A stretch of 54,737 bases of DNA from an uncultured cyanobacterium (GTDB lineage: Bacteria; Cyanobacteriota; Cyanobacteriia; Cyanobacteriales; Chroococcidiopsidaceae): the NCBI GenBank assembly GCA_946221495.1, contig CAMIFA010000009.1:1-54737 (forward strand), read 5' to 3'. The number at the start of each line of letters is the position of its first letter. The first letter of the stretch is position 1. A program made the position numbers and the translations under genes. Below are positions 8,299 to 17,139 of the stretch, one piece after another. The notes under the pieces are model-generated. The model made no database searches. It had not been told where the DNA came from and saw nothing but the letters and a program-made list of their open reading frames with translations.

Positions 8299-10026
8299 CT
8301 ATTGATTAAATTGCTGGGCATAGAAGCGGGCATAACGCCGCGAAAGTGCTAGTAACTCTTCGTGAGTTCCGGATTCGACGATTTGCCCCTGTTCTACAAC
8401 TAAAATGCGATCGCTATGGCGCACTGTAGCTAGCCGATGGGCAATGATAAAAACTGTGCGATTCTGCATTAATCTTTCTAAAGCTTCCTGCACCAGTGCT
8501 TCTGATTCTGAATCTAGTGCCGAAGTAGCTTCATCAAGAATCAGAATTCTGGGGTTGAGGAGGACTGCACGCGCGATCGCTAGTCTTTGGCGTTGTCCGC
8601 CGGATAAGTTAACTCCCCGTTCTCCTACCCAAGTGTAATAACCATCAGGTAGCTGGGTAATAAACTGGTGAGCATTGGCAATTTCAGCTGCTGCTTGGAC
8701 TGCATCTAGTTCAAAATTAACTTGTCCAAAAGCAATATTTTGAGCGATCGTACCGGAAAACAAAATCGTTTCTTGAGGGACAATCCCAATCTGTCGCCGC
8801 AGACTGCCCAATGTAACATCTTGAATATTAATGCCATCAATAAAAACTTGACCGGAGAGAGGATCGTAGAAGCGGGGTAGCAGGTTAACTAATGTGGTTT
8901 TTCCAGCGCCAGAAGCACCAACAAGGGCAATTCTTTCTCCTGGTAGTGCCAGTAAGCTTAAGTTTTTTAGCACTGGTTGACTCAGTTTATAGCCAAAACT
9001 GACGTTGCGATATTCAACTTTACCCGTTACTGGAGGCAGAGGAATCGCCTGAGATTTTTCCACTACGGTAGGCTGAATCGCCAACAGTTCAAAAACTCGA
9101 TCTACAGAAGCCTCACCCTGCTTAAACTCGTTGTAGTTGCTAGTAATATGAGCGATCGGGTCAATTAAAAACCCTACACTTGAGACATAACTAACAAACT
9201 CACTGCTAGTCAAATTGTCTAGAGAAATTTGCCATCCACCCAAAAGTAATAGCAGCAAAATACTCATAGCCTGCAAAAAACCAATGACAGGAACTTGAAT
9301 TGCCTTCAACTTCTCAGCTGCATATTTGGCTTTGCGGTTACGTTGTGCCTCTTGGTTAAATCGGTTTAGGGCATAATCTTCGGCAGCAAAAGCTTGTACC
9401 AGGCGAATACCACTAAAAACTTCTGTTAATAATGCAGATAAATCTGATACTTGATTTTGACTGTGGCGGGAGGCTTTTTGTAGCCGTTCACCAAACCAGC
9501 CAATCAATACAGCCATTAACGGTGCAATTACTAAAGTAGAAAGCGTTAGTTGCCAGTTGAGATAAATCATGTATCCCAGCACTACAATCAACTGCAACAC
9601 ACAAGGAATAAAATCGTGAAAGACTTTATTGACTACTTCCCCAATCCGGTCAATGTCTTCGGTGAGGCGGTAGGACAAATCACCAGTTTTAGTAGTTTCA
9701 AAATAACTGAGGTTGAGCTTTTGCAAGTGAGCGTAAACTGACGAACGTAGATCGAAAGCGATCGCCAAAGCAGCTTTCGCCATTAGGGAATCTTGACCGA
9801 ATTGCGCTATTTTCTGAGTTAGAAAAACAATTGTACTAATTAAGGCAATTTGGGCGATCGCTCTTACATTACCTTGTCCGATATATTCTGCTATGCGACC
9901 AGCTAGCCAAGCAAGTATCGGCCAGAATACTGTAAATACTAAAGTACAAGCTAATGCTTGAGCAATAATTTGCCACTGCGATCGGATGTAAGGCAGTAAT
10001 TGCCAGTAATGAGAGCGCGTTTTCAA
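8299..10026 (-). CDS. ABC transporter, fused permease and ATPase (MsbA/MDR-like)
   Basis: A 575-residue half-transporter. Seen: six membrane segments in residues 1-300, then an ATPase domain with Walker A GASGAGKTT (370-378), Q-loop VPQETILFSG, signature LSGGQRQR and Walker B ILDEATSALD, and an H-loop IIAHRLATVR. Established: such proteins dimerise and flip lipids, drugs or peptides outward across the cytoplasmic membrane. No peptidase C39 domain is present, so it is not a bacteriocin exporter. The glycosyltransferase just downstream suggests a glycolipid substrate. Confidence 0.93.
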   Translation of the reverse strand: MKTRSHYWQLLPYIRSQWQIIAQALACTLVFTVFWPILAWLAGRIAEYIGQGNVRAIAQIALISTIVFLTQKIAQFGQDSLMAKAALAIAFDLRSSVYAHLQKLNLSYFETTKTGDLSYRLTEDIDRIGEVVNKVFHDFIPCVLQLIVVLGYMIYLNWQLTLSTLVIAPLMAVLIGWFGERLQKASRHSQNQVSDLSALLTEVFSGIRLVQAFAAEDYALNRFNQEAQRNRKAKYAAEKLKAIQVPVIGFLQAMSILLLLLLGGWQISLDNLTSSEFVSYVSSVGFLIDPIAHITSNYNEFKQGEASVDRVFELLAIQPTVVEKSQAIPLPPVTGKVEYRNVSFGYKLSQPVLKNLSLLALPGERIALVGASGAGKTTLVNLLPRFYDPLSGQVFIDGINIQDVTLGSLRRQIGIVPQETILFSGTIAQNIAFGQVNFELDAVQAAAEIANAHQFITQLPDGYYTWVGERGVNLSGGQRQRLAIARAVLLNPRILILDEATSALDSESEALVQEALERLMQNRTVFIIAHRLATVRHSDRILVVEQGQIVESGTHEELLALSRRYARFYAQQFNQ

Positions 10027-10139
10027 GTTGTAATCGTCATGAGCTTTTCTGTTTTAAGCTATCAGCTTTCAGCCCCCATACGACGATACTTATCATCTTG
10101 GGTTCCATCAGTTACACAGCTTATTTGAAATTCCACGTT

Positions 10140-10745
10140 TTACCGTTTGCGTTTTAAATTGCGTTGCACAACCCAGATAATAAAAGCGAACACCAAACTA
10201 GCAACTACAATCTTGGAAACAGGACCGAGGTACTGATCTACCACCTCGTAATTATCTCCCAGCACGTAACCTGCATAAGTTAGTAAACTTACCCACAATA
10301 ATGTGCCAAGCGTTGATAAAAATAAAAATGGAATCAGAGGCATCCTACTGATACCTGCTGGCAGCGAAATTAAAGTGCGGACTCCAGGCACTAAACGACA
10401 GAAAAACACAGCCTTACCGCCATGCTTGTCGAACCAGCTTGTTGCCCTAGTAATATCCTTGCTTGATACTGTTAGCCATTTACCGTAGCGATCGGCTAAA
10501 CTTTTCAAACGCTGTTCGCCTAAAATCTTACCTGCATAATACCAAGGCAGCGCCCCTACTACAGTACCCAACACCCCCGCCACAATTACGGGCGCAAACT
10601 GCATCTCACCTTGCGCTATTGTAAACCCTGCTAGAGGCATAATCAGTTCTGAAGGAATGGGAGGAAATAAATTTTCCAAGAACATCAATAACCCAATTCC
10701 CCAATATCCCAGGGAATTCATGGTGTTCGTTATCCATTCAACCAT
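10140..10745 (-). CDS. DedA family membrane protein (VTT domain)
   Basis: A 201-residue integral membrane protein with four to five hydrophobic segments. Seen: ENLFPPIPSELIMPLAG near residue 24, and the family block FFCRLVPGVRTLISLPAGISRMP (about 114-136) carrying the conserved arginines. Established: DedA proteins act as undecaprenyl-phosphate or phospholipid flippases and support envelope homeostasis. It stands alone, downstream of the ahcY terminator and upstream of the ABC exporter. Confidence 0.9.
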   Translation of the reverse strand: MVEWITNTMNSLGYWGIGLLMFLENLFPPIPSELIMPLAGFTIAQGEMQFAPVIVAGVLGTVVGALPWYYAGKILGEQRLKSLADRYGKWLTVSSKDITRATSWFDKHGGKAVFFCRLVPGVRTLISLPAGISRMPLIPFLFLSTLGTLLWVSLLTYAGYVLGDNYEVVDQYLGPVSKIVVASLVFAFIIWVVQRNLKRKR

Positions 10746-10801
10746 TAAGTTAGTTCCTTACTATTAAAAATACGGCACTAGAATTTGCATTGACACAAAC
10801 C

Positions 10802-10830
10802 AAAAAAAGGACACAGCGCACCATGTCCCC
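10802..10830 (-). terminator. Rho-independent terminator of ahcY
   Basis: On the minus strand, GGGGACA and TGTCC arms (10824-10830 and 10809-10813) flank a short GC-rich loop and are followed by seven T residues (10808-10802). It lies 25 bp beyond the ahcY stop. Confidence 0.8.
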
Positions 10831-10854
10831 TTAACAAAGAATATATACAGCTAA

Positions 10855-12132
10855 TCAGGTTCCTGCTGTCCAAGAGTTGATATATTCAATTTGATCTGGC
10901 GTGAGGCTATCAATGCTAATTCCCATAGCTTGCAGCTTTAGTCTAGCAATTTCCTTGTCAACTTCCTCTGGGATAGAGTGCAAACCTGGTTCTAACTTGC
11001 CTTGATTTTTCACCAGATATTCGCAAGCCAAAGCTTGGTTAGCAAAGCTCATATCCATTACCGCACTGGGGTGTCCTTCAGCTGCTGCTAAGTTAATTAA
11101 CCGCCCTTCGCCTAATACGACGACTGATTTACCATTTTGCAAACGGTACTCTTGGGTAAAGTTCCGCACCTGTTTTACCTCGGTAGCTTTTGCAGCCAGA
11201 GATTTAAGGTCAATTTCAATATCAAAATGACCAGAGTTACAAATGATCGCGCCATCCTTCATTGCCTCGAAATGCTCGGCGCGAATCACGTGCTTATTCC
11301 CTGTAACAGTGACAAATATATCACCCAGACGCGCTGCCTCAGCCATTGGCATAACTCGGAAACCATCCATTACTGCTTCGATCGCCGGAATCGAGTTAAT
11401 TTCTGTAACAATTACATTCGCGCCCAAACCCCGCGCCCGCATTGCCGTACCTTTGCCACACCAGCCATAACCAGCAATAACAACTGTTTTCCCAGCAAGC
11501 AGGATATTAGTAGCGCGGATAATCCCATCTAAAGTTGATTGCCCTGTACCGTAGCGGTTATCAAAAAAATGCTTGGTATCGGCATCGTTGACGTTCATTG
11601 CCGGAAATGTCAATACCCCGTCTTTTAACATTGCTTGTAGGCGCACGATACCCGTAGTTGTTTCTTCGGTTGTGCCAATTAAATCAGCGATTTGGTGTTG
11701 ACGTTGTTGAATTAAAGTAGCAACAACATCACTGCCATCATCAATGATCACATTCGGGCGGTGATCGAGAGCAGTTTGCACATGACGGTGGTAGGTGTCG
11801 TTATCTTCACCTTTGATTGCAAAGACTGGTATGGAATGATCGGCAACTAGACTAGCAGCTACATCATCTTGAGTTGAAAGCGGATTACTAGCAATTAAAA
11901 TAGCATCTGCGCCACCAGCTTTGAGGGCGATCGCTAGGTGAGCTGTTTCCGTTGTCACATGACAGCAAGCTACCAAACGAATGCCAGCAAAGGGCTTTTC
12001 TGTTGCAAAGCGATCGCGGATTTGACGTAAAACAGGCATTTCGCGCCCAGCCCACTCAATTCGCTGCCTACCTAGCGGCGCGAGAGATAAATCTTTGACT
12101 TCGTGCTTAATTCGTGCTGAAGTTGCGGTCAT
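10855..12132 (-). CDS. ahcY: Adenosylhomocysteinase
   Basis: A 425-residue NAD-dependent enzyme that splits S-adenosylhomocysteine into adenosine and homocysteine, recycling the by-product of SAM methylation. Seen: substrate-domain residues in CCHVTTETAHLA (56-67), FPAMNVND with the NRYGTGQS motif (192-199), the NAD-binding Rossmann segment GYGWCGKG (221-228), and a C-terminal half with EVDKEIA. It ends in INSWTAGT and lacks the KPxxYRY tail of some homologues, as is usual for this shorter bacterial form. A good terminator follows; I see no SAH or SAM riboswitch in the 108 bp leader. Confidence 0.97.
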   Translation of the reverse strand: MTATSARIKHEVKDLSLAPLGRQRIEWAGREMPVLRQIRDRFATEKPFAGIRLVACCHVTTETAHLAIALKAGGADAILIASNPLSTQDDVAASLVADHSIPVFAIKGEDNDTYHRHVQTALDHRPNVIIDDGSDVVATLIQQRQHQIADLIGTTEETTTGIVRLQAMLKDGVLTFPAMNVNDADTKHFFDNRYGTGQSTLDGIIRATNILLAGKTVVIAGYGWCGKGTAMRARGLGANVIVTEINSIPAIEAVMDGFRVMPMAEAARLGDIFVTVTGNKHVIRAEHFEAMKDGAIICNSGHFDIEIDLKSLAAKATEVKQVRNFTQEYRLQNGKSVVVLGEGRLINLAAAEGHPSAVMDMSFANQALACEYLVKNQGKLEPGLHSIPEEVDKEIARLKLQAMGISIDSLTPDQIEYINSWTAGT

Positions 12133-12240
12133 TAAATAAATTCCTTAGTCTAACTGGGAGGTCTCACATAGCTTAACTATATTCTTTGTTATTGTGTTTA
12201 CCCTTGGCAACAGATAATTCTGCAATCGGAGACTGGTTAT

Positions 12241-13872
12241 ATGCGCTTTCAATATCGAGTCATCAAGTATAAATTTCTTTGGGCGTTCATCTTATCAATT
12301 ATTCTCACTACTTTCGTTGTTTCCCCAACACTCGCTCAATTGCCAATCCCCAATTTTCAGCTGCCGCCGCTTAATCAGGTAGGCGAGTTAGATGCAGATA
12401 CTCAAGTCGTTACTACCTGGATTCGCTTGGATGGTAGACGTTTATTTCAAATTGCTGCACAAGAAGAAAATTTACAAAAGCGAGTAGAGGATATTGAGCA
12501 GCGATTACAAAACATCGCTCAAGACTACTTTCAAAGTGACTCATCGGATGTACAAGTAGAAATTAAAACTGAGAACAATTTACCTGTAATTTATGTCAAT
12601 GGTGAATCACTCGTAACTATCACTGACTTAGATGCCAAAAGGCAGCAAGCGGAAACTCCTTTAAAGTTGGCACAAAGACTTAGCGAATCATTAGAGCAAG
12701 ACTTCAAAAGAGCAAAACAAGAGCGCCAAACATCGTTTTTGACACGCCAAGGCTCAATTGCTGCTGGTGTTTTTCTAGGTATTGTTTTAAGTAGTTGGCT
12801 CGTACATCGCTTCTGGTTGCGATCGCGACTTAGTCCTATACCTGCAACAACTGATCCAGTAACAACGCAATTAACTCAAAAGCAACAACAAAATTTGCAA
12901 GAAGTGCGGCGGCGGTTATTTCAGCTGATTCAGAGCTTAATTTGGAGTAGTGGAACTCTAGTTATTTTGAGCTTATTTCCCTACACCCGCATCATCCAAG
13001 TCTGGATTCTCTCTGTCCTGAAAATTCCTTTTACATTAGGAATTGTCGGACTAGCAACTTATCTTGCCATCCGCTTTAGCTACGTTCTAATTGACCGATT
13101 CACCGCCGCTTTAGCGCTTAATGCTTTATTAACTCCCGAAGATTCACTGCGGTTACAACTGCGAGTCTCGACAATTTCTGGCGTAATTAAAGGCATTGCA
13201 ACTTTAAGTGGAGTAGCAATTGGTATTCTTGTTGCTCTAAGTACATTAAGCGTTAATATTGCTCCCTTACTTGCTGGCGCTGGACTAATTGGCGTTGCTG
13301 TCTCTTTAGCTTCCCAAAACTTAATTAAAGATGCAATTAACGGTTTCTTCATTATTTTGGAAGACCAATATGCTTTGGGCGATGTTATTGCTGTTGGCGA
13401 AGTGGGAGGTTTGGTAGAAAACCTGAATTTGCGGATTACTCAGTTGCGAGATTCCGAAGGACGCTTGATCACGATTCCCAATAGTGAAATTAAAATTGTT
13501 GCCAATCTTTCCAGCCGTTGGTCACGCGCAGATTTAAATATCCCGATCGCCTACAATGCCGATGTCGATTATGCTCTGAAATTAATTGAAGCTGTGGGCT
13601 TAGAGATGGATCAAGATCCGCAATGGCGGGAGCAAATCGTCGAAACACCGCAAGTTCTGGGAGTCGAGCATTTTGGCGATCGCGGCTTAATGATTCGCGT
13701 GTGGATTAAAACTCAGCCACTCAAGCAATGGGATGTGGCAAGAGAGTATCGCCGACGGCTCAAAATTACCTTCGATAAAGCTGGCATCTCAATTCCTTTA
13801 CCCCAACAAGCTATTTGGTTAAATGATGCTCAACTGCTGAAGTCTGATGATGGCAATTCTCCTGCTAGCTAA
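12241..13872 (+). CDS. Small-conductance mechanosensitive channel (MscS family), large form
   Basis: A 543-residue protein. Seen: an N-terminal signal peptide (cleavage near TLAQ, residue 33), a periplasmic region of about 130 residues with coiled-coil character (74-90), and several membrane segments. The last is the pore helix LAGAGLIGVAVSLASQNLIKD typical of MscS TM3, followed by the beta domain (GDVIAVGEVGGLVENLNLRITQLRD) and the cytoplasmic vestibule. It opens under membrane tension and releases solutes during hypo-osmotic shock. At twice the E. coli MscS length, it belongs to the YnaI/MSL-like group. Confidence 0.92.
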   Translation: MRFQYRVIKYKFLWAFILSIILTTFVVSPTLAQLPIPNFQLPPLNQVGELDADTQVVTTWIRLDGRRLFQIAAQEENLQKRVEDIEQRLQNIAQDYFQSDSSDVQVEIKTENNLPVIYVNGESLVTITDLDAKRQQAETPLKLAQRLSESLEQDFKRAKQERQTSFLTRQGSIAAGVFLGIVLSSWLVHRFWLRSRLSPIPATTDPVTTQLTQKQQQNLQEVRRRLFQLIQSLIWSSGTLVILSLFPYTRIIQVWILSVLKIPFTLGIVGLATYLAIRFSYVLIDRFTAALALNALLTPEDSLRLQLRVSTISGVIKGIATLSGVAIGILVALSTLSVNIAPLLAGAGLIGVAVSLASQNLIKDAINGFFIILEDQYALGDVIAVGEVGGLVENLNLRITQLRDSEGRLITIPNSEIKIVANLSSRWSRADLNIPIAYNADVDYALKLIEAVGLEMDQDPQWREQIVETPQVLGVEHFGDRGLMIRVWIKTQPLKQWDVAREYRRRLKITFDKAGISIPLPQQAIWLNDAQLLKSDDGNSPAS

Positions 13873-13973
13873 CTCTATTTCAGTACATATGTACTATAAT
13901 ATTAAGGTAGGGTCATTCAGCCTAGAGTGGCTTTATAGCGTACTTATAGAAGATAAATCCAAGTTTTTGTCTT

Positions 13974-14237
13974 ATGCTCAAGCACTATCTTCTCAGCCTC
14001 AATCCGACTGCCAAGCATGACTGGGATCGTTGCATTTTACGTGACCCAATTACTGCCAAGCGTCCAGAACTAGCAAAATTAATTGCCGAAACTATTGGTG
14101 CAGAACCTGGAACTTACCTAGTGTCTGTAAATATTGAAGTTCAAGTTTTGGAACAAGCGCCGATGCCGCAAACAGAGCAACTTCCTTTAACTGCTACCGA
14201 ACTTCATCCTGCTCACCTACAGGAATTAGTTGCTTAG
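13974..14237 (+). CDS. Small hypothetical protein, 87 aa
   Basis: Begins MLKHYLLSLNPTAKHDWDRC; mixed alpha/beta composition with a C-terminal Pro/Gln/Leu-rich stretch. No signal or membrane segment. I do not recognise a family. It is followed by the repeat-interrupted gene and a small disordered protein on the same strand, so the three may form a loose group. Confidence 0.55.
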   Translation: MLKHYLLSLNPTAKHDWDRCILRDPITAKRPELAKLIAETIGAEPGTYLVSVNIEVQVLEQAPMPQTEQLPLTATELHPAHLQELVA

Positions 14238-14303
14238 TCAAAAAACGAAATATATCACCCTGACCCCTCTATGATGACAATGCAACTTAGTCATTACCCA
14301 GCA

Positions 14304-14338
14304 GCGATGCCGTAGGCGGTTCGCTTTGCGACCATCGC
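14304..14338. repeat. Small dispersed repeat inside a gene
   Basis: A 35-bp unit that starts GCGATGCCG and ends CCATCGC with partial inverted complementarity. Related units lie at 15008-15044, 22048-22114 and 31842-31879. Here it falls inside an otherwise open frame and supplies an in-frame TAG at 14313. Confidence 0.6.
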
Positions 14339-14378
14339 CCAAGCTGCACAAAGGGTAAATGAAATCGACTCTCAAATT

Positions 14379-14675
14379 ATGGCAGTCCAACAGCTGATTA
14401 ACCGTGAGGAAGGTCAAGCTGATATTCGCTCGGCTTTTGATATCGACCTCAAAAACGATACTCAACGCAAAGCGCGGCGTTTTGAAGTGCTGCTGATTAA
14501 TCAGGAATACCAAACAGCGATTAATACCTTGATACGATTAACTGCTGAGAAAGCGAATGCTCTAGCACATCTAGAATATCTGCGTAATCAATTCAGTGTT
14601 GCCAAGTTGGAAGCAAGAAAAGTAATTGCTCAACAACTTACAGATTTTGAATCGCGGGAATTAGTTGGCTTATAA
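14379..14675 (+). CDS. Hypothetical protein, 98 aa, 5' end interrupted by a repeat
   Basis: The 98-codon frame starts MAVQQLINREEGQADIRSAF and is mostly helical with charged heptad-like spacing. No function recognised. The same frame is open much further upstream: ATG ATG at 14271 encodes MMTMQLSHYPAA, then the 35-bp repeat brings a single TAG (14313), and beyond it the frame continues AQAAQRVNEIDSQI into the 98-codon part. The original gene was probably 14271-14675, about 120 codons after removing the repeat. No strong ribosome site precedes 14379, so the truncated form may be poorly made or the gene may be dead. Confidence 0.5.
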   Translation: MAVQQLINREEGQADIRSAFDIDLKNDTQRKARRFEVLLINQEYQTAINTLIRLTAEKANALAHLEYLRNQFSVAKLEARKVIAQQLTDFESRELVGL

Positions 14676-14809
14676 CCATAGCAAGACAGGAAGAAGCTAT
14701 GATTTCTTCCCCTAGTTTCTTCTTTAAAGATTAAGCCTCAAGGTAGGGATTTGTTCTAGCAGATAATTCTAAACTGAGCTGTTAAGTCACTTATATTGAG
14801 GAAATATTT

Positions 14810-15007
14810 ATGCCTAGTGGTCATGCCAGTCATAAAGGCAGTTCTAACAAACCTAATACCAACACTACTGGTGAGATTAATAGTGCTACTGATCAAACAC
14901 TAGATCCTACCGATCTACTAGCGGAAGGACCTGATGCTTTAAGAGCCGCAGAAGCTCCGGAGAATACTGCTGCTACTCAACGACCAGGGGACGAGACAGA
15001 GAAGTAA
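14810..15007 (+). CDS. Small hydrophilic protein, 65 aa, probably disordered
   Basis: Begins MPSGHASHKGSSNKPN and ends PGDETEK; rich in Ser, Thr, Asn, Ala, Glu and Pro, with no hydrophobic core. A GAGGAAAT-type ribosome site lies just upstream, which favours real translation. Such compositions occur in small stress-related hydrophilic proteins, but I cannot name a family. It stops right at the edge of the repeat at 15008. Confidence 0.5.
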   Translation: MPSGHASHKGSSNKPNTNTTGEINSATDQTLDPTDLLAEGPDALRAAEAPENTAATQRPGDETEK

Positions 15008-15044
15008 GCGATGCCTTCGGCAAAGCCCCCTTGGGGCATCACGC
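15008..15044. repeat. Small dispersed repeat, GCGATGCC...GGCATCACGC type
   Basis: A 37-bp imperfect inverted repeat: left end GCGATGCC, right end GGGGCATCACGC, centre AAGCCCCCTTGG. It shares the AAGCCCCCTTGGGGCATC segment exactly with the element at 31842-31879. It sits immediately after the stop of the 65-aa gene. Confidence 0.65.
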
Positions 15045-15131
15045 TTCCTAATCGTGCTAACTCTTCGGATAACGTTCAATTTCAAAGTTTGAGTCTAGGG
15101 TGCTAATTTTCTCTGATTACTCTTACTTTAA

Positions 15132-15854
15132 CTAGCGGTTGAGAGTACGCATAAAGCGTTGCATACTTGCAAAAATTCCTGGCTTTTTCGGCGGTGGAGA
15201 ATTAGCTTGCTGAGTTCGTCCAGCAAGTATTTCATCAATTTCCTCGCCGACTGGTTTTTTACCCAATTCTGAGATTAACTCATAGTCATCCTCTGTTTCT
15301 CGCCAAACTTGCCAGGGGGAAGGATAGCAACGAAACAAAGCTCCTTCTTCAAAAGGACGCAAGTGATAGCAAGATTCAATTTTGTTTAAGAAGCGTTCGC
15401 GCAGTTGTCGTCCTGCATAACCAATACCAATAATTGCCACATCTTCCAAGCGGGGATTGAGCATAACTACAGGGCGATCGCCTGCTTCTTGGCATAACTT
15501 CTCTACTTGAGATACTTCCACCGATGAGGGGGCAACAAATAAAAAAGCTTGATCTTCCGGCTCAATTTGCTGCTTTACAGGCACTCTTCCCGTACCTACG
15601 TCAAGAATTTTAAATGGGACATCTCCCCAGTCACGACGCGCTAGAGCGGCTGCACCAGCATCGGGAAAGAAAATTTTGAGATGAGAACCAAAAGTATCAA
15701 ATTTTGACAGGAATTGCTCGGCAACAGGCATGGGGTTAAGTTCTGGGAACAGTAACTCAACTTGTAGCAAAGTATAACCATCAGCGATCGCGGCTTGGGT
15801 TGCCTCTGTTGCTTCAGCGATCGCCTCTGGTAACGAATTAGGAAGTGCTGCCAT
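15132..15854 (-). CDS. DUF1995 family protein
   Basis: A 240-residue protein of the cyanobacterial/plastid DUF1995 family (the family of Arabidopsis LPA3). Seen: N-terminal LPNSLPEAIAEATEATQAAI, the LLQVELLFPELNPM segment, and central VVMLNPRLEDVAIIGIG. Plant relatives assist photosystem II assembly; the cyanobacterial role is less clear. The C-terminal 40 residues are Pro/Lys-rich and probably flexible. It is soluble and monocistronic, convergent to the small genes on its left. Confidence 0.82.
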   Translation of the reverse strand: MAALPNSLPEAIAEATEATQAAIADGYTLLQVELLFPELNPMPVAEQFLSKFDTFGSHLKIFFPDAGAAALARRDWGDVPFKILDVGTGRVPVKQQIEPEDQAFLFVAPSSVEVSQVEKLCQEAGDRPVVMLNPRLEDVAIIGIGYAGRQLRERFLNKIESCYHLRPFEEGALFRCYPSPWQVWRETEDDYELISELGKKPVGEEIDEILAGRTQQANSPPPKKPGIFASMQRFMRTLNR

Positions 15855-16089
15855 ATATTTTGTGTTAATTAAAGATAGTTAATTTAAAAGGGCATTTTGA
15901 AGGCTTGAATCAGAGTTTACTTATAGTTTGAGAGTTTTGTTACGCTCATCCTCTTTTACTAAAACCCAAATAACGAAGTGTCAGACTAAAGAAATACACA
16001 CGAGGGCTGTTTAGGCATACTACACTTAGTCTGTTATAGAAAATGACGAGTTAGTCGAATCGCTGGTAAATTTTATAAAATCTTTTGAG

Positions 16090-16290
16090 TTGGTATTTGA
16101 TCAGGACTGGGAGTTTTCCCAAAATTGCTTGGAAAACGATCAGCAAAAACACTTCATATCTAACGATGGGACATTTCTTAATCCTGGAGTTAGCGACGAA
16201 AGTAACAATTGGGCAAATCGTGGTTCATTGTTGTATTCCTACAGAAAGCTAGTTGAGGCTATAAAGTCTACGGATATTTACCAAGAATGA
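16090..16290 (+). CDS. Small acidic hypothetical protein without an ATG start
   Basis: The frame from the TTG at 16090 codes for 66 residues including DQDWEFSQNCLEND and NPGVSDESNNWANRG. The same frame is open back to 16030 and the added sequence (NDELVESLVNFIKSFELVFD) looks equally protein-like, so the true start is probably further upstream and not an ATG, or the 5' end has decayed. Acidic and aromatic-rich, no membrane segment. It lies in the HIP1-poor patch beside the insertion sequence. Function unknown. Confidence 0.5.
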   Translation: MVFDQDWEFSQNCLENDQQKHFISNDGTFLNPGVSDESNNWANRGSLLYSYRKLVEAIKSTDIYQE

Positions 16291-16459
16291 ATGATTAGTA
16301 GAGTTAATTTATACATATATAGTAGTTTTATATCGAAAGCTACGCTGACGCATTTAAGAGATAGAGCAATCTACGCTTTTTTCTACCTTAGTTAACTTGG
16401 TACGATTGCCCTCTACTGGTTTAGTTTTATTTTAGTTAAAAAGGCACGATCACCTATAT

Positions 16460-16633
16460 CTATCTCTGTTGATTAAACCTGCCTGGGGTGACTTGTTGGG
16501 CTGAAGCCCTACGTTCATATTTCTCAGCAATCGTCATTGCTGTTTCATACAGTTTTCTTGCTCTTTCCTCACCAAGTCTAGCAAGTTCAACAAGTTCAGC
16601 CAGTTCCTGCTCGTCCGGGAATGATTGTGTCAT
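16460..16633 (-). CDS. Small hypothetical protein, 57 aa, paired with the upstream gene
   Basis: ATG at 16633 and TAG at 16460-16462 give MTQSFPDEQELAELVELARL followed by a charged helix and a RRASAQQVTPGRFNQQR tail. Residues 7-42 form one long amphipathic helix, possibly coiled coil. It starts only 3 bp after the stop of the 114-aa gene, so the two are very likely cotranscribed and translationally coupled. No family recognised. Confidence 0.5.
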   Translation of the reverse strand: MTQSFPDEQELAELVELARLGEERARKLYETAMTIAEKYERRASAQQVTPGRFNQQR

Positions 16634-16636
16634 AAT

Positions 16637-16981
16637 TTAATGAGGTAAGCGAGTTTTAATACCGATAACAATCATCTTAGCTTCTAGGGTAGTACCCAGG
16701 AGAGTTGCCAAATCTTCACCCACCTCCTGTATCTGGTCAACTGTAGTTATCTCAGTTTGTGAGAGGTTTTCAACAATCGTTTGAATTCTACCCCTAGAGT
16801 TATCTACAAACAGCCGAATATTACTAAGAGCAGCAAAGAACTCAATCAATCGAGCGTTGTTGGGGAAACCCATTAGTCTTGAGCGAACAATGTTTAGTGC
16901 CTCTGTTGCTTCTTGACTAGTTTGGTCTAGCTCCTGGTTCAACCGCTCGATCAGGACAGTAATCTCTGAGGGGATAGGCAT
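16637..16981 (-). CDS. Hypothetical helical protein, 114 aa, first gene of a two-gene unit
   Basis: Starts MPIPSEITVLIERLNQELDQ and is predicted largely helical, with heptad-like Leu/Ile/Val spacing that suggests a coiled coil or helical bundle. No signal peptide, Cys motif or catalytic signature. Its stop is 3 bp from the 57-aa gene. Two small, tightly coupled helical proteins beside an insertion sequence could be a toxin-antitoxin-like or structural pair, but nothing in the sequence proves that. Confidence 0.6.
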   Translation of the reverse strand: MPIPSEITVLIERLNQELDQTSQEATEALNIVRSRLMGFPNNARLIEFFAALSNIRLFVDNSRGRIQTIVENLSQTEITTVDQIQEVGEDLATLLGTTLEAKMIVIGIKTRLPH

Positions 16982-17139
16982 AATGCTAAATATTCTATCA
17001 TCCTCTCTAAGATGACCGTTGCCTTTGAAGCAAGAGAGGGCAATCGTGCTATCTATCCCGTCTCTATGAGCCTATCCCACTAATATAGAATATGAACTAG
17101 AATAAGCATAAAGCTGAAACAGAACAAACAGAAGACAAC

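Noticed and set aside
12133..12240. Possible SAH or SAM riboswitch before ahcY
   Set aside because: No matching stems or conserved core; treated as an ordinary leader.
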